Source: Chryseobacterium sp. ISL-80 (GTDB taxonomy: Bacteria > Bacillota > Bacilli > Bacillales > Cytobacillaceae). From it: a DNA stretch of 64,000 nucleotides. The stretch covers positions 1 to 64,000 of the forward strand of contig JAGGQZ010000013.1 in NCBI GenBank assembly GCA_018613055.1, written 5' to 3'. The position numbers were made by a program, and so were the translations under genes. Position 1 is the stretch's first letter, and every line of letters starts with the position of its first letter. Below the pieces are notes generated by a model. The model saw only the letters and a program-made list of their open reading frames with translations. It had not been told where the DNA came from and did no database searches. Below are positions 29,495 to 37,762 of this stretch, one piece after another.

Positions 29495-30235
29495 ATGGTG
29501 ACGATGAAAAAATCAGCAGCTTTATTATACATACTCCTATTATGTGCAGGTACGATGTTAAGTTTATATACACCGAAAACAGAAGTGGCGGCCCAGGAAG
29601 CGACGGTCATACCGAACGAAGCGATCCGGCTGAGGATCCTTGCAGAAAGTGACCTCGAAAAGGACCAGGAAATCAAGCGACTGGTACGCGATGAAGTCAA
29701 CAAGGAGATCACCAAATGGGTCCAGGATCTGACATCGATTGAAGCAGCGAGGAAAGTAATCAAATCCAAGCTTCCGGAAATCCAGAAGATTGCCGAAAAG
29801 GTCGTTGCAGAACAAGGCTCGACACAGACGGTAAAAACTGAGTTCGATAAAGTCCAGTTTCCTACTAAACTATACGGCCAGTTCCTCTATCCGGCAGGAG
29901 AATACGAAGCGATCCTCATCACCCTTGGCGAAGGCGAAGGTGCAAACTGGTGGTGCGTCCTATATCCGCCGCTATGCTTCCTGGATTTCTCAAACGGTGA
30001 AGCAACAAGCGAAGGCTTCGATGAAAACAGTGACAAAGGCGATGTAAAAGTCGATGCTGAGGACGAAAAGGTAGACGACAATCTTGTAAAAGAAGCGGAA
30101 AAGGATAAGAAATCATCAAAAAAGGATAAAAAATCATCAGAAAAAGATGACAAACCAGTCTACGAAGGCAGCGAGGAAGAAGAAGTCGAGGTTGCATTCT
30201 TCCTGGTGGAGATTTGGAATAGGATTTTCGGATAA
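29495..30235 (+). CDS. spoIIR: stage II sporulation protein R
   Basis: About 246 residues. SpoIIR is made in the forespore and secreted into the intermembrane space, where it triggers SpoIIGA to process pro-sigma-E in the mother cell. Seen here: an N-terminal hydrophobic signal segment, the conserved block beginning IPNEAIRLRILAESDLEKDQ, and the invariant GANWWCVLYPPLCFLDFS. A Lys/Asp/Glu-rich low-complexity insert (about 50 residues) precedes the C-terminal FFLVEIW; a similar charged stretch exists in B. subtilis. The start is uncertain among 29483, 29495 and 29504. A terminator follows at once. Confidence 0.93.
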   Translation: MVTMKKSAALLYILLLCAGTMLSLYTPKTEVAAQEATVIPNEAIRLRILAESDLEKDQEIKRLVRDEVNKEITKWVQDLTSIEAARKVIKSKLPEIQKIAEKVVAEQGSTQTVKTEFDKVQFPTKLYGQFLYPAGEYEAILITLGEGEGANWWCVLYPPLCFLDFSNGEATSEGFDENSDKGDVKVDAEDEKVDDNLVKEAEKDKKSSKKDKKSSEKDDKPVYEGSEEEEVEVAFFLVEIWNRIFG

Positions 30236-30239
30236 AATA

Positions 30240-30270
30240 AGCCCCTGCATAGGATGCAGGGGCTGTTTTT
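30240..30270 (+). terminator. spoIIR terminator
   Basis: AGCCCCTGCAT and ATGCAGGGGCT form an 11-bp perfect stem with a 3-base loop and TTTTT. Confidence 0.9.
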
Positions 30271-30320
30271 AAGTGGATACGAGCAAAATAATCTGTATCC
30301 AGCTGGTAGTTTTAAATAAT

Positions 30321-30455
30321 TCGACCACATTTTAAATTAATTTGGCGAATTTAAAAATATATCGACCACTTTTTAAAATATATCAGCGGATTTTCAATTA
30401 TATCGACCACATTTTAGAATATATCGACCAAATCCGGCAATATATCAACCAACTA
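30321..30455. repeat. phased short-motif array (TCGACCAC type, 7 units, 20-21 bp)
   Basis: TCGACCA-like motifs start at 30321, 30342 (degenerate), 30362, 30383 (TCAGCGGA), 30403, 30424 and 30445 (TCAACCA): steps 21, 20, 21, 20, 21, 21. AT-rich variable bases lie between. It fills the gap between the spoIIR terminator and the convergent cupin gene. Confidence 0.8.
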
Positions 30456-30482
30456 GCAGAAACCAGCTGAGTCAGTCCTACC

Positions 30483-30824
30483 TTAAATATCCTGTACAAA
30501 TCTCTCATCCGGAATCTTGTTGAGCATCACATATAAAGTGACGGGCTCGGAGCCGGTGTTTTTATAGGATAGTTCTTCGCTGCCGCTCAAATGGACGGTT
30601 TCGTTGGCAGCTGCTGGTACTTCCTCTCCGTCAATCGTTAACGTTCCTTCGCCTTGCATTGTTAAAATAAACACTTCGGTCCCTGGATGCATGTGCTTCG
30701 GCAGTTCCTGGCCGGGCATGAAGTTCAGCAGGAATACGGTGCTGTCACCTTTTTTAAAGACAATTCGTTTCGTAAACCGTTCTTCACTGAATTCCTGGTA
30801 TTGTTTCAATGATTGTTTTTCCAT
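30483..30824 (-). CDS. cupin-domain protein
   Basis: A 113-residue single-domain cupin. The two cupin motifs are visible: HMHPGTEVFILTMQGEG with metal-binding His residues and Glu, and a degenerate second motif around NETVHLSGSEELSYKN. Such small cupins bind a metal ion and may be sensors or dioxygenase-like enzymes; the substrate is unknown. It starts 13 bases after the stop of the upstream globin gene, with AAGGAGGAATTTC as ribosome site, so the pair forms a minus-strand operon under the Fnr-like promoter at 31259-31301. Confidence 0.85.
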   Translation of the reverse strand: MEKQSLKQYQEFSEERFTKRIVFKKGDSTVFLLNFMPGQELPKHMHPGTEVFILTMQGEGTLTIDGEEVPAAANETVHLSGSEELSYKNTGSEPVTLYVMLNKIPDERFVQDI

Positions 30825-30837
30825 GTGAAATTCCTCC

Positions 30838-31215
30838 TTATTGGCTGTTGATCATAATGGGCGCAATCTGGCTCAAGCGCTCGAACAAGGCTTTGCCTCC
30901 ATCGGTTTCCAGCAATCCTGTTTCGGTCAAGGTTTCATGCATCAGCTTCAGCCATGCCTGCGCGCGGCGTGGCGTAATTTCAAAAAGCATATGCCTGGCC
31001 CTCATATTGGGCGGTCCGAATTCTTCACTGTAAAGCGCACCGCCGCCGGTCAGCTGTGTGAGGAACATCCACTGCTTCCTCTTGATTTCTGCCATATCTC
31101 CTTCAAACAACGGACTAAGCTCTTCGTTTTCATACACTTTCGGATAAAAAGTATCAACAATTCTGCGGATTGATACGTCTCCGCCAATCTGTTGATAGAT
31201 TGTTTTAATTTCCAT
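30838..31215 (-). CDS. truncated hemoglobin (group II type)
   Basis: A 125-residue 2-on-2 globin. It shares the pattern of Bacillus YjbI: IVDTFYPKVYENEELSPLF, FLTQLTGGGALYSE, the proximal heme His in RARHMLFEIT, and the conserved Trp in AWLKLM typical of group II. These proteins bind oxygen or nitric oxide and are linked to nitrosative stress or low oxygen. AAAAGGGGGCAC precedes ATG 31215. The Fnr/Crp-like palindrome at position about -41.5 suggests activation when oxygen is low. The usual Bacillus yjbH-yjbI context is absent, so this may be a second globin. Confidence 0.88.
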   Translation of the reverse strand: MEIKTIYQQIGGDVSIRRIVDTFYPKVYENEELSPLFEGDMAEIKRKQWMFLTQLTGGGALYSEEFGPPNMRARHMLFEITPRRAQAWLKLMHETLTETGLLETDGGKALFERLSQIAPIMINSQ

Positions 31216-31258
31216 GCCGTGCCCCCTTTTTGAGAAAGGTTTTCATTTGTATGAGTTT

Positions 31259-31301
31259 ATTATAACCATACAGAACAAGTGACATAGTGACCTAAATCAC
31301 T
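31259..31301 (-). promoter_or_regulatory. globin-cupin promoter with Fnr/Crp-like site
   Basis: The minus strand has TATAAT at 31264-31259. AGTGACCTAAATCACT (31286-31301) is an inverted repeat AGTGA-N6-TCACT agreeing with the Fnr core GTGA-N6-TCAC (consensus TGTGA-N6-TCACA). Taking the start at 31252, the palindrome centres at -41.5, the usual place for class II activation by Fnr/Crp proteins, and no -35 hexamer is evident. Confidence 0.6.
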
Positions 31302-31445
31302 CACTTATGAATTTTTCACTATGAGAAGCTAGGAAACATTAGCTAGCTTCTCTAAGAAATACTTGGTAAAAGAGGAAAAATGACTGTACAATTTACCAAA
31401 AATATTACATTTTTCAGACAAGCATATTACATTCCCGTGATACTA

Positions 31446-31471
31446 GTTTCAGGGTGGGAGATTCCGGATAT
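31446..31471 (+). promoter_or_regulatory. sigma-B-type promoter of the stress protein gene
   Basis: GTTTCA (31446-31451), 14 bp, GGATAT (31466-31471) resembles the sigma-B consensus GTTTAA-N12-15-GGGWAT. The B. subtilis homologue gsiB is a classic sigma-B gene. Confidence 0.65.
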
Positions 31472-31520
31472 TCAGTGTAGTGTAACATCAAAACACAGAT
31501 TTCAAGGAGGATGATTTAAA

Positions 31521-31922
31521 ATGGCTAACAACAATCGAAACAATAATAACGATGATAAGATGTCTCGTGAGGAAAGAGGTCGCATGGGTGGCGAAGCAAC
31601 AGCTGAGAACCATGGCAGCGAATTCTACCAGGAAATAGGCCGCAAAGGCGGCGAGGCAACAGCTGAAAGCCACGATAAGGACTTCTACCAAGAAATCGGC
31701 AAAAAGGGTGGCGAAGCAACAGCTGAGAGCCATGACAGTGAATTCTACCAGGAAATCGGGAAAAAAGGTGGCGAAGCAACATCTGAAAGCCACGACAAGG
31801 AATTCTATCAGGAGATCGGCCGCAAAGGCGGAGAAGCGACTTCTGAAAACCATGACCGAAGCTTCTATGAAGAAATCGGTGAAAAAGGCGGCAATGCCCG
31901 CAACAACAACAACAACGACTAA
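31521..31922 (+). CDS. gsiB: GsiB-type general stress protein with KGG repeats
   Basis: A 133-residue, very hydrophilic protein made of five to six 20-residue repeats of the form KGGEAT-x-E-x-HD-x-x-FYQEIG, the stress-induced KGG repeat shared with plant LEA-type proteins. Such proteins are probably disordered and protect against desiccation or freezing. An Asn-rich head and tail (NNNRNNNN and NNNND) flank the repeats. AAGGAGG is 11 bases upstream. A sigma-B-like promoter and a strong terminator make it a single-gene unit. B. subtilis GsiB is nearly the same size (about 123). Confidence 0.92.
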   Translation: MANNNRNNNNDDKMSREERGRMGGEATAENHGSEFYQEIGRKGGEATAESHDKDFYQEIGKKGGEATAESHDSEFYQEIGKKGGEATSESHDKEFYQEIGRKGGEATSENHDRSFYEEIGEKGGNARNNNNND

Positions 31923-31957
31923 ACATCCAGCTTAGAAACCTACATTTAAAAGAAGCG

Positions 31958-31995
31958 CGGCAGTCTCACATTAGTGAAGACTGCCGTGTTTTTTT
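31958..31995 (+). terminator. gsiB terminator
   Basis: CGGCAGTCT and AGACTGCCG make a 9-bp stem with an 11-base loop, then TGTTTTTTT. Confidence 0.85.
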
Positions 31996-32059
31996 GGTTC
32001 TACTTTTTTCAAACCTCTCATATTCATTTAGTAGAATCTAAATGTTGAGGTGAAAGATT

Positions 32060-32503
32060 ATGACTTGGAAAATCAGAAGTGCAAATAAAGAGGATCTGCC
32101 TAAGCTGGAGGCTTTTTTGACAGAGGCAGGTGTAAGCCCGGAAGGTTTGGGAGATTCAATTGAAAACTTTTCTTTAATGGAGAATCAGGCAGGGGAACTT
32201 AAGGCGTGCCTTGGGGTAGAACCAGTAGACAAGGCAGGTTTGCTGCGTTCCTTCGTCGTCTCTCCGCAAATTGCTCAGCCTGATTTGATGCTTCTTTTTA
32301 AAAGAGCATTTTTGACGGCGAAAAGTCAGGAGCTGGAGGAGCTTTATCTTGTCACCAACAAGATGAGCGCGGTTTCTTTCTTCGGAAGCCTTGGTTTTGA
32401 AATGGTGAACCAATCCGCAATGCCTGAGTCTTTTCTTGAAAAAAATCATCTTAAACAAGTTTTAACTGTGGATAACTCTGCAATTATGAAAATAATTCTG
32501 TGA
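32060..32503 (+). CDS. ywlB: GNAT-type acetyltransferase YwlB
   Basis: A 147-residue protein of the GNAT fold (YwlB in B. subtilis, uncharacterised). It starts IRSANKEDLPKLEAFL, typical of GNAT beta1-alpha1, and has LLRSFVVSPQ and LYLVTNKMSAVSFFGSLGFEMV, the usual acetyl-CoA-binding and C-terminal motifs. The classic Q/R-x-x-G-x-A pyrophosphate loop is poorly preserved (SPQIAQPDLM), so activity is uncertain. It precedes ywlC as in B. subtilis. Substrate unknown. Confidence 0.85.
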   Translation: MTWKIRSANKEDLPKLEAFLTEAGVSPEGLGDSIENFSLMENQAGELKACLGVEPVDKAGLLRSFVVSPQIAQPDLMLLFKRAFLTAKSQELEELYLVTNKMSAVSFFGSLGFEMVNQSAMPESFLEKNHLKQVLTVDNSAIMKIIL

Positions 32504-32645
32504 ATTGTGGATTAATCCACAAAGTTATCCACTGTTTCTTTAAAAGTATCCACAATTTGTGGATAAAAACTTGAGTTCTGCTAATTCTTCTTTTATACTT
32601 TCATAGAAATAGACTAGTATAGCGAGAAGTAAAAGGTGGATGTAC

Positions 32646-33689
32646 ATGCAAACACAAATGTGGACAGTGGATAAGAATGTGGATAATTTAAAAACATATC
32701 CACAAATCAAGGAAGCTGCACAAAAATTGAAGCAAAATGAAGTCGTCGCTTTTCCGACCGAAACGGTTTATGGACTCGGAGGTAACGCAGAAAGCGATGA
32801 AGCCGTATCGAAAATTTTCGGAGCAAAAGGAAGACCTGGGGATAACCCATTGATCATCCATATTGCCAATCGTAAACAAATTCACTCTTTTGTAAAAGAA
32901 ATCCCCGAGCAGGCATCACGATTAATGGATGCGTTCTGGCCGGGTCCGCTGACGATTATCCTCGAAAAGAAGGCAGGGGCTCTTTCTGAAAAAGCAACTG
33001 CCGGATTATCCACAGTCGCAGTCAGGATGCCTGACCATCCAGTTGCCCTGGCGCTCATCGAGGAGACTGGCCTTCCACTTGCGGCACCGAGTGCGAATCT
33101 GTCAGGTAAGCCAAGCCCGACGACGGCTGCTCATGTTGCCGACGATCTGACGAGCAGAATTTCCGGTATTGTCGATGGAGGCGCGACAGGGGTTGGCCTT
33201 GAGTCCACAGTGGTCGATTGCACCGGTGATATCCCTGTGATTCTGCGTCCTGGTGGTGTAACGAAGGAGCAGCTGGAAGAAGTAATTGGAGAAATATCGG
33301 CAGACCCGGCGCTGACGGATGAAGGCCAGGCACCGAAGGCACCAGGGATGAAATATCGCCATTACGCGCCAAACTCGCCCTTTTATCTGGTTGATGGATC
33401 AAAAGAAGAAATCCAGCAGCTGGTGAATGAAAAGCGGAACGAAGGCCAGAGGGTCGGCGTGATGACCACAAAAGAAAACAAGGAATTTTATGACGCGAAT
33501 GTCGTGATCGCCTGCGGTGAAAGAGCCCGTCTCGAAACTGTCGCGGAAGCGCTCTATGATACACTCCGGGCCTTCAACCAGGAAGACCTTGATATCATTT
33601 TTGGCGAAATCTTCCCTGAGCAGGGCGTTGGCCAGGCGATCATGAATCGCTTATCCAAGGCATCTGGCCTGCCGATTATCAACAAATAG
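32646..33689 (+). CDS. ywlC: threonylcarbamoyl-AMP synthase (Sua5/YwlC)
   Basis: A 347-residue enzyme making L-threonylcarbamoyl-AMP from threonine, bicarbonate and ATP, first step of the t6A37 tRNA modification. The YrdC domain shows FPTETVYGLG, KGRPGDNPLI and SANLSGKPSPT; a linker follows and then the Sua5 C-terminal Rossmann-like domain. ATG at 32646 is preferred over 32640 because AAAGGTGG overlaps the first ATG. The upstream leader has several TTATCCACA-like words. Length equals the B. subtilis protein (346). Confidence 0.95.
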   Translation: MQTQMWTVDKNVDNLKTYPQIKEAAQKLKQNEVVAFPTETVYGLGGNAESDEAVSKIFGAKGRPGDNPLIIHIANRKQIHSFVKEIPEQASRLMDAFWPGPLTIILEKKAGALSEKATAGLSTVAVRMPDHPVALALIEETGLPLAAPSANLSGKPSPTTAAHVADDLTSRISGIVDGGATGVGLESTVVDCTGDIPVILRPGGVTKEQLEEVIGEISADPALTDEGQAPKAPGMKYRHYAPNSPFYLVDGSKEEIQQLVNEKRNEGQRVGVMTTKENKEFYDANVVIACGERARLETVAEALYDTLRAFNQEDLDIIFGEIFPEQGVGQAIMNRLSKASGLPIINK

Positions 33690-33692
33690 AAG

Positions 33693-33722
33693 AAAAGCGC
33701 TTTAGTCCTGGAGCGCTTTTTT
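33693..33722 (+). terminator. ywlC terminator
   Basis: AAAAGCGCT and AGCGCTTTT form a 9-bp stem, followed by T. Confidence 0.8.
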
Positions 33723-33820
33723 GCTGTTGTGGCCCCATGAGTGATAAACTCCCAATTCCATGCTTCTAAATCTTTTTGGACGTGCATATGCTGAATTAGC
33801 AAGTCCGAGGGGGCGAAGAC

Positions 33821-34375
33821 ATGGCAGCAATAGCCGGCGAATTATTCACACTGATGTTGATGGCATTCGCATTGGGAATGGATGCATTTTCCGTAGGTCT
33901 CGGAATGGGCATGTTCAGGCTGACGAAAAGGCATATTTTTAAAATTGGCGTCACGATTGGTTTGTTCCATGTGTGGATGCCGCTGCTTGGGATGGTGGCA
34001 GGGAGATTTTTGTCCGAGCAATTCGGGGCCATAGCAGGATATATTGGCGGCCTGCTCCTGATCGTGCTCGGTGTCCAGATGATCTGGGCAAGCTTCAAGG
34101 AAGAAGAGACAAGCCTGATTACTCCGGTTGGCAAGGGTTTATTGATTTTTGCCCTGTCTGTCAGCCTTGATAGTTTTTCCGTCGGCCTTACACTGGGAAT
34201 CTATGGCGCGAGGACACTGCTCGTACTTACCTGCTTTGGCATTGCAGCGATGGTCCTGACATGGGCAGGCCTTCTGGTTGGAAAAAGAGTACAGGGATGG
34301 CTTGGTACATACAGCGAAGCATTGGGAGGAAGCATTTTGCTCACGTTCGGGCTGAAATTGCTTCTGCCGCTTTAA
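33821..34375 (+). CDS. mntP: manganese efflux pump MntP
   Basis: A 184-residue membrane protein with six predicted helices in two homologous halves. Each half carries the family motif with an Asp: [14 protein letters not shown] and [12 protein letters not shown]. It exports Mn(II) and prevents manganese poisoning. GAGGGGGCGAAG precedes the ATG. In B. subtilis this gene is ywlD, in the same position. I see neither a yybP-ykoY riboswitch nor a clear MntR site in the 130-base leader. Confidence 0.93.
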   Translation: MAAIAGELFTLMLMAFALGMDAFSVGLGMGMFRLTKRHIFKIGVTIGLFHVWMPLLGMVAGRFLSEQFGAIAGYIGGLLLIVLGVQMIWASFKEEETSLITPVGKGLLIFALSVSLDSFSVGLTLGIYGARTLLVLTCFGIAAMVLTWAGLLVGKRVQGWLGTYSEALGGSILLTFGLKLLLPL

Positions 34376-34383
34376 ACTTTTTT

Positions 34384-34412
34384 TGCACCTGTGAAGCGGG
34401 TGTATTTTTTTT
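34384..34412 (+). terminator. mntP terminator
   Basis: TGCACC and GGTGTA (one wobble) flank an 9-base loop, then eight T. Confidence 0.7.
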
Positions 34413-34494
34413 GCGCACGTTTCCAAATGGCAAAAATGAAAATGCTTTAAGATTGTCTTATAATGGAGAAAAGTTCAACACAGGAGGGAAACGA

Positions 34495-34932
34495 ATGGCG
34501 CGCGTTTTATTTGTTTGTACCGGAAATACATGCCGAAGCCCAATGGCGGAAGCGATTTTAAAAAGCAAGCAGCTGCCTGGCGTCGAAGTAAAATCAGCGG
34601 GAGTGTATGCCCCAAACGGCGCGGATGCTTCGGTCAACGCGAAAATCGTGCTTGAGGAAAACAAGATCAGCCATGACCATCGCTCCTCGACATTGACAAA
34701 GGAAATGATCGATTGGGCGACAGTAGTCCTGACAATGACCGGGAGCCATAAAGGGTTGATTCTGAGCCAATATCCAGATGCGGCTGAGAAAACTTTTACA
34801 TTGAAAGAATTTGCGGAGGAAAGCGGAAGCCAGGATGTAGCCGACCCGTTTGGCGGGGATGAGCAAATTTATCGGAAAGCTTTTCAAGAAATTCATAAAA
34901 GTATCGAAAGAATCATCGATAAAATCCGATAA
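34495..34932 (+). CDS. ywlE: protein-arginine phosphatase YwlE
   Basis: A 145-residue low-molecular-weight phosphatase. The P-loop CTGNTCR (Cys8 to Arg14) with Thr in the third position, [11 protein letters not shown], is the signature of YwlE, which removes phosphate from arginine residues marked by the McsB kinase for ClpCP degradation. The acid catalyst Asp lies in [14 protein letters not shown] at 34495 has CAGGAGGG 6 bases upstream; a longer frame from 34261 overlaps mntP. Followed closely by the chemoreceptor gene. Confidence 0.93.
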   Translation: MARVLFVCTGNTCRSPMAEAILKSKQLPGVEVKSAGVYAPNGADASVNAKIVLEENKISHDHRSSTLTKEMIDWATVVLTMTGSHKGLILSQYPDAAEKTFTLKEFAEESGSQDVADPFGGDEQIYRKAFQEIHKSIERIIDKIR

Positions 34933-35009
34933 TACCTTTGAGAAAAACCTTTCGCATTGATTCGAAAAGTGGAACAATGCAAATTCATCTTTTTTCAGGG
35001 GGATTGTCA

Positions 35010-36305
35010 GTGGGTTCAAAACGAAGCTACAAAATGGGATTGCGAAAGAAAATGGTCATGCTGACAACCGTGTTGGCGATCATTACGTATTCAACAAGCG
35101 CATTCTTTATCTATTTCCTTTATCCTTTCGTTCAAAAGTTCATTGAAATCAATTCGGTCGTTTTTACGGCATCGGTCCTTGGAATGGGGATTTTCTGGTC
35201 CGGGCTGCTCGCGTATATGGCTGCCGGTTTGATCATCAAGCCATTGCAAAAGCTGGAACATTCGGCTTTGAATGCGGCACAGGGTGAGATTGGCGAGGAT
35301 GTGGAAGTCTCGAAATCGGATGACGAAATCCGTTCATTGGGACTGGCCTTCAATAATATGCTGTCAAATCTGCGTGAGATGGTCAGCCAGATTGATGAGA
35401 ATTTCAACGAAACGAATGAAAAAGTAGTCCGCATTTCCGGGCAATCAGCGGCTGCATCGGAGCAGGCTTCGATCATTTCAACGACGATCAAGGAAATCGC
35501 CGCGGGAGCAGATTCCTCGGCATTATCAACGCAGACGACGGCGGAATCGGTTGATGAAGTGATCCGGATCGCAGAAGACGTCCAGGAAAAAGCGCGGGCA
35601 TCTGAATCGATTTCCGTGGAAATGGTCAAAGATCTCCAGGAATCGAAGGATGCGATCCATTCGCTGATTTCGGGAATTGGAAGGCTTGCGAATGATAACC
35701 GCGAATCTCTTGGCACAGTAAAACGATTGGAAGAAAACGCGACAAAAGTGGAGCAGATCATCCAGCTTGTTGGCGATATTGCCGCACAGACGAATTTGCT
35801 GGCGCTGAATGCATCGATTGAAGCAGCACGTGCCGGAGAGCATGGCAAAGGCTTCGCGGTTGTTGCCGAAGAAGTAAGGAAGCTTGCCGACCAGAGCGCA
35901 GATGCCGTCCAGGGAATTTCAGGCTTGATCCAAAATATCCAGTCTGAGGTCCAGAACGTCGTCGGCCAGATCAGCAGACAGGTCGATACGGCAAATGGTG
36001 AAGCGAAGAAAGGCGAGAAGACGAATCAGGTAATTGAAGCTATGACGGAAACCATCCACGAGATGGCAGATGTGATCCACGCGATTACCGCACTTGTCGA
36101 AACGCAAATGGAAACCATCCAGCACACATCCACCCAATCGCAGGAAATGGCTGCGATCGCGGAAGAAACCTCAGCCGGAGCGTTGAGCGTCGCCTCAGCA
36201 GCAGAGCAGCAGGCAGAAGTCATCTCAGATGTAGAAGATCTGGCCGTCGAACTGCAAATCCAGGCCGGAAAATTAAAAAACACGATCACGAAGTTTTCGT
36301 TATAA
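35010..36305 (+). CDS. methyl-accepting chemotaxis protein without periplasmic sensor
   Basis: About 431 residues. Two closely spaced membrane helices (about 15-35 and 45-70) leave almost no outside loop, so the usual extracellular ligand domain is missing. A HAMP domain follows, then the methyl-accepting domain with the conserved hairpin [20 protein letters not shown] and paired Glu/Gln methylation regions. It would signal to CheA-CheW from an internal or membrane cue. GTG 35010 with AGGGGG 7 bases upstream is chosen; ATG at 34977 is possible. This gene is an addition relative to the B. subtilis order ywlE-rpiB. Confidence 0.9.
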   Translation: MGSKRSYKMGLRKKMVMLTTVLAIITYSTSAFFIYFLYPFVQKFIEINSVVFTASVLGMGIFWSGLLAYMAAGLIIKPLQKLEHSALNAAQGEIGEDVEVSKSDDEIRSLGLAFNNMLSNLREMVSQIDENFNETNEKVVRISGQSAAASEQASIISTTIKEIAAGADSSALSTQTTAESVDEVIRIAEDVQEKARASESISVEMVKDLQESKDAIHSLISGIGRLANDNRESLGTVKRLEENATKVEQIIQLVGDIAAQTNLLALNASIEAARAGEHGKGFAVVAEEVRKLADQSADAVQGISGLIQNIQSEVQNVVGQISRQVDTANGEAKKGEKTNQVIEAMTETIHEMADVIHAITALVETQMETIQHTSTQSQEMAAIAEETSAGALSVASAAEQQAEVISDVEDLAVELQIQAGKLKNTITKFSL

Positions 36306-36316
36306 GTAATTGTTGG

Positions 36317-36347
36317 ACCACAGCTGAGGGAGGCTGTGGTTTTCTTT
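36317..36347 (+). terminator. chemoreceptor gene terminator
   Basis: ACCACAGC (36317-36324) and GCTGTGGT (36333-36340) form an 8-bp perfect stem, then TTTCTTTTT. Confidence 0.85.
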
Positions 36348-36381
36348 TTAGAATTGGAAAAAATGACGCAGAATTTCCAAG

Positions 36382-36451
36382 TCGCTATAAAAGATGGAAA
36401 CTCGCTATAAAAAACGAAAAGTCGCTATATAAAATAAAAACTCGCTATAAT
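36382..36451. repeat. phased short-motif array (TCGCTATAAA type, 4 units, 20 bp)
   Basis: TCGCTATA begins at 36382, 36402, 36422 and 36442, exactly 20 bp apart, with variable A-rich bases between. Same 10-base core as the array at 51381-51496. It lies between the chemoreceptor terminator and rpiB. Confidence 0.85.
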
Positions 36452-36586
36452 ATCTTTTCCTGAGTAAATTTTCGTGATGAATCTCAATGCAAATAAACCG
36501 TTTTCTTTATAATCCAGAGCGAATATGAGAAAATAACGGTAGATTTAATCGCCCCGCAAGCGGGAATACATAGGAGGATTTTACAA

Positions 36587-37033
36587 ATGAAGGTTGCAAT
36601 TGCTTCAGACCATGGCGGAGTCAATATCCGCGAGGAAATTAAAAGTTTGATGGATGAAATGAATATTCAGTACGAAGATTTTGGCTGTGAGTGCGGAACT
36701 TCTGTTGACTATCCAGACTATGCGCTTCCGGTTGCGGAAAAAGTGGCGAACGGAGAGTTTGATAAGGGAATCTTGATTTGTGGTACAGGCATCGGCATGA
36801 GCATCGCTGCGAACAAGGTGAAGGGGATCCGCTGCGCTTTGGTGCATGATGTTTTCAGTGCGAAGGCGACAAGACAGCACAATGACAGCAATATGCTGGC
36901 GATGGGCGAGCGTGTCATCGGACCAGGCCTTGCGCGCGAGATTGCGGCTGTATGGCTGACGGAGGAATACGAAGGCGGCCGCCACGAAAACCGTGTAGGC
37001 AAAATCAAGGAGTATGAAAATAATAAGCAGTAA
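36587..37033 (+). CDS. rpiB: ribose-5-phosphate isomerase B
   Basis: A 148-residue RpiB/LacAB-family isomerase converting ribose 5-phosphate and ribulose 5-phosphate. Motifs: ASDHGG at residues 5-10, DFGCECGTSVDYPD, CGTGIGMSIAAN with the catalytic Cys, and RQHNDSNMLAMG. AGGAGG precedes ATG by 10 bases. It is ywlF in B. subtilis and its neighbour ywlG starts 24 bases after its stop, so they form an operon. Confidence 0.95.
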   Translation: MKVAIASDHGGVNIREEIKSLMDEMNIQYEDFGCECGTSVDYPDYALPVAEKVANGEFDKGILICGTGIGMSIAANKVKGIRCALVHDVFSAKATRQHNDSNMLAMGERVIGPGLAREIAAVWLTEEYEGGRHENRVGKIKEYENNKQ

Positions 37034-37057
37034 GATTTTTAAAAGGAGGCGCTGACA

Positions 37058-37624
37058 CTGTCTATTCAACAATGGGAAGCAGAATTGAACTCCATCCTTA
37101 CCGATTTTAACGAACAAGTGCAGCTAAAAAAAGGGCAGATTCTGGTTGTCGGCTGCAGCACGAGTGAAATCATCGGCCAGCGGATTGGCACAGCGGGTAC
37201 GGAAGCGGTCGCGGCAATGGTCTTCAGGCAGCTCCGCATACTCCAGAATCAAACAGGTGTCCAGCTGGCGTTCCAGTGCTGTGAGCATTTGAACCGCGCC
37301 ATCGTCATCGAGCGTGATACGGCAGAGCAGAAGCAGTTGGAAGAGGTGACGGTGATCCCTGTTAGGAATGCAGGCGGGGCAATGGCTGCACATGCCTACC
37401 AAAACCTCGGCAACCCTGTTGTGGTTGAATTCATCAAGGCAGACGCTGGCATCGATATTGGCGACACCTTGATTGGCATGCAAATGAAGCATGTCGCCGT
37501 GCCTGTCAGAGTACAGCAGAAAAGCGTCGGCCATGCCCATGTGACTCTGGCGAAAACAAGGCCGAAGCTGATTGGCGGCGCCCGCGCGGTTTACGAACGA
37601 ACAAATGAAAATGAATCATGTTAA
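37058..37624 (+). CDS. ywlG: TIGR01440/UPF0340 protein YwlG, apparent CTG start
   Basis: A conserved 188-residue protein of unknown function (YwlG). Visible: the family block [22 protein letters not shown] and a later [21 protein letters not shown]. The ribosome site AAGGAGG (37043-37049) is followed, with 8-base spacing, by CTG at 37058 in frame; no ATG or GTG exists there, and the first TTG (37085) is 36 bases from the ribosome site. I therefore place the start at CTG, giving [16 protein letters not shown] as an amphipathic first helix. Cotranscribed with rpiB and ended by a terminator. Confidence 0.85.
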   Translation: MSIQQWEAELNSILTDFNEQVQLKKGQILVVGCSTSEIIGQRIGTAGTEAVAAMVFRQLRILQNQTGVQLAFQCCEHLNRAIVIERDTAEQKQLEEVTVIPVRNAGGAMAAHAYQNLGNPVVVEFIKADAGIDIGDTLIGMQMKHVAVPVRVQQKSVGHAHVTLAKTRPKLIGGARAVYERTNENESC

Positions 37625-37636
37625 TTGATGAAGAAG

Positions 37637-37664
37637 CAGAACCTGTACAATGGTTCTGTTTTTT
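37637..37664 (+). terminator. rpiB-ywlG terminator
   Basis: CAGAACC and GGTTCTG form a 7-bp stem followed by TTTTTT. Confidence 0.8.
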
Positions 37665-37762
37665 CTGGCGTCATCCTTTTCTTTCACCATAATATCAGCT
37701 AAAATAAGAATGAATTTTCTAATAACGAAACCAGACAATACATATCCAGAGGGGGAACTTAC

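Noticed and set aside
35132-35848. 238-residue minus-strand ORF opposite the chemoreceptor
   Set aside because: Ser/Ile-rich mirror of the receptor coiled coil; no ribosome site or recognisable domain.
37681-37762. PurR box before glyA
   Set aside because: Only a weak CGAA word is present and no second half-box at the expected spacing.
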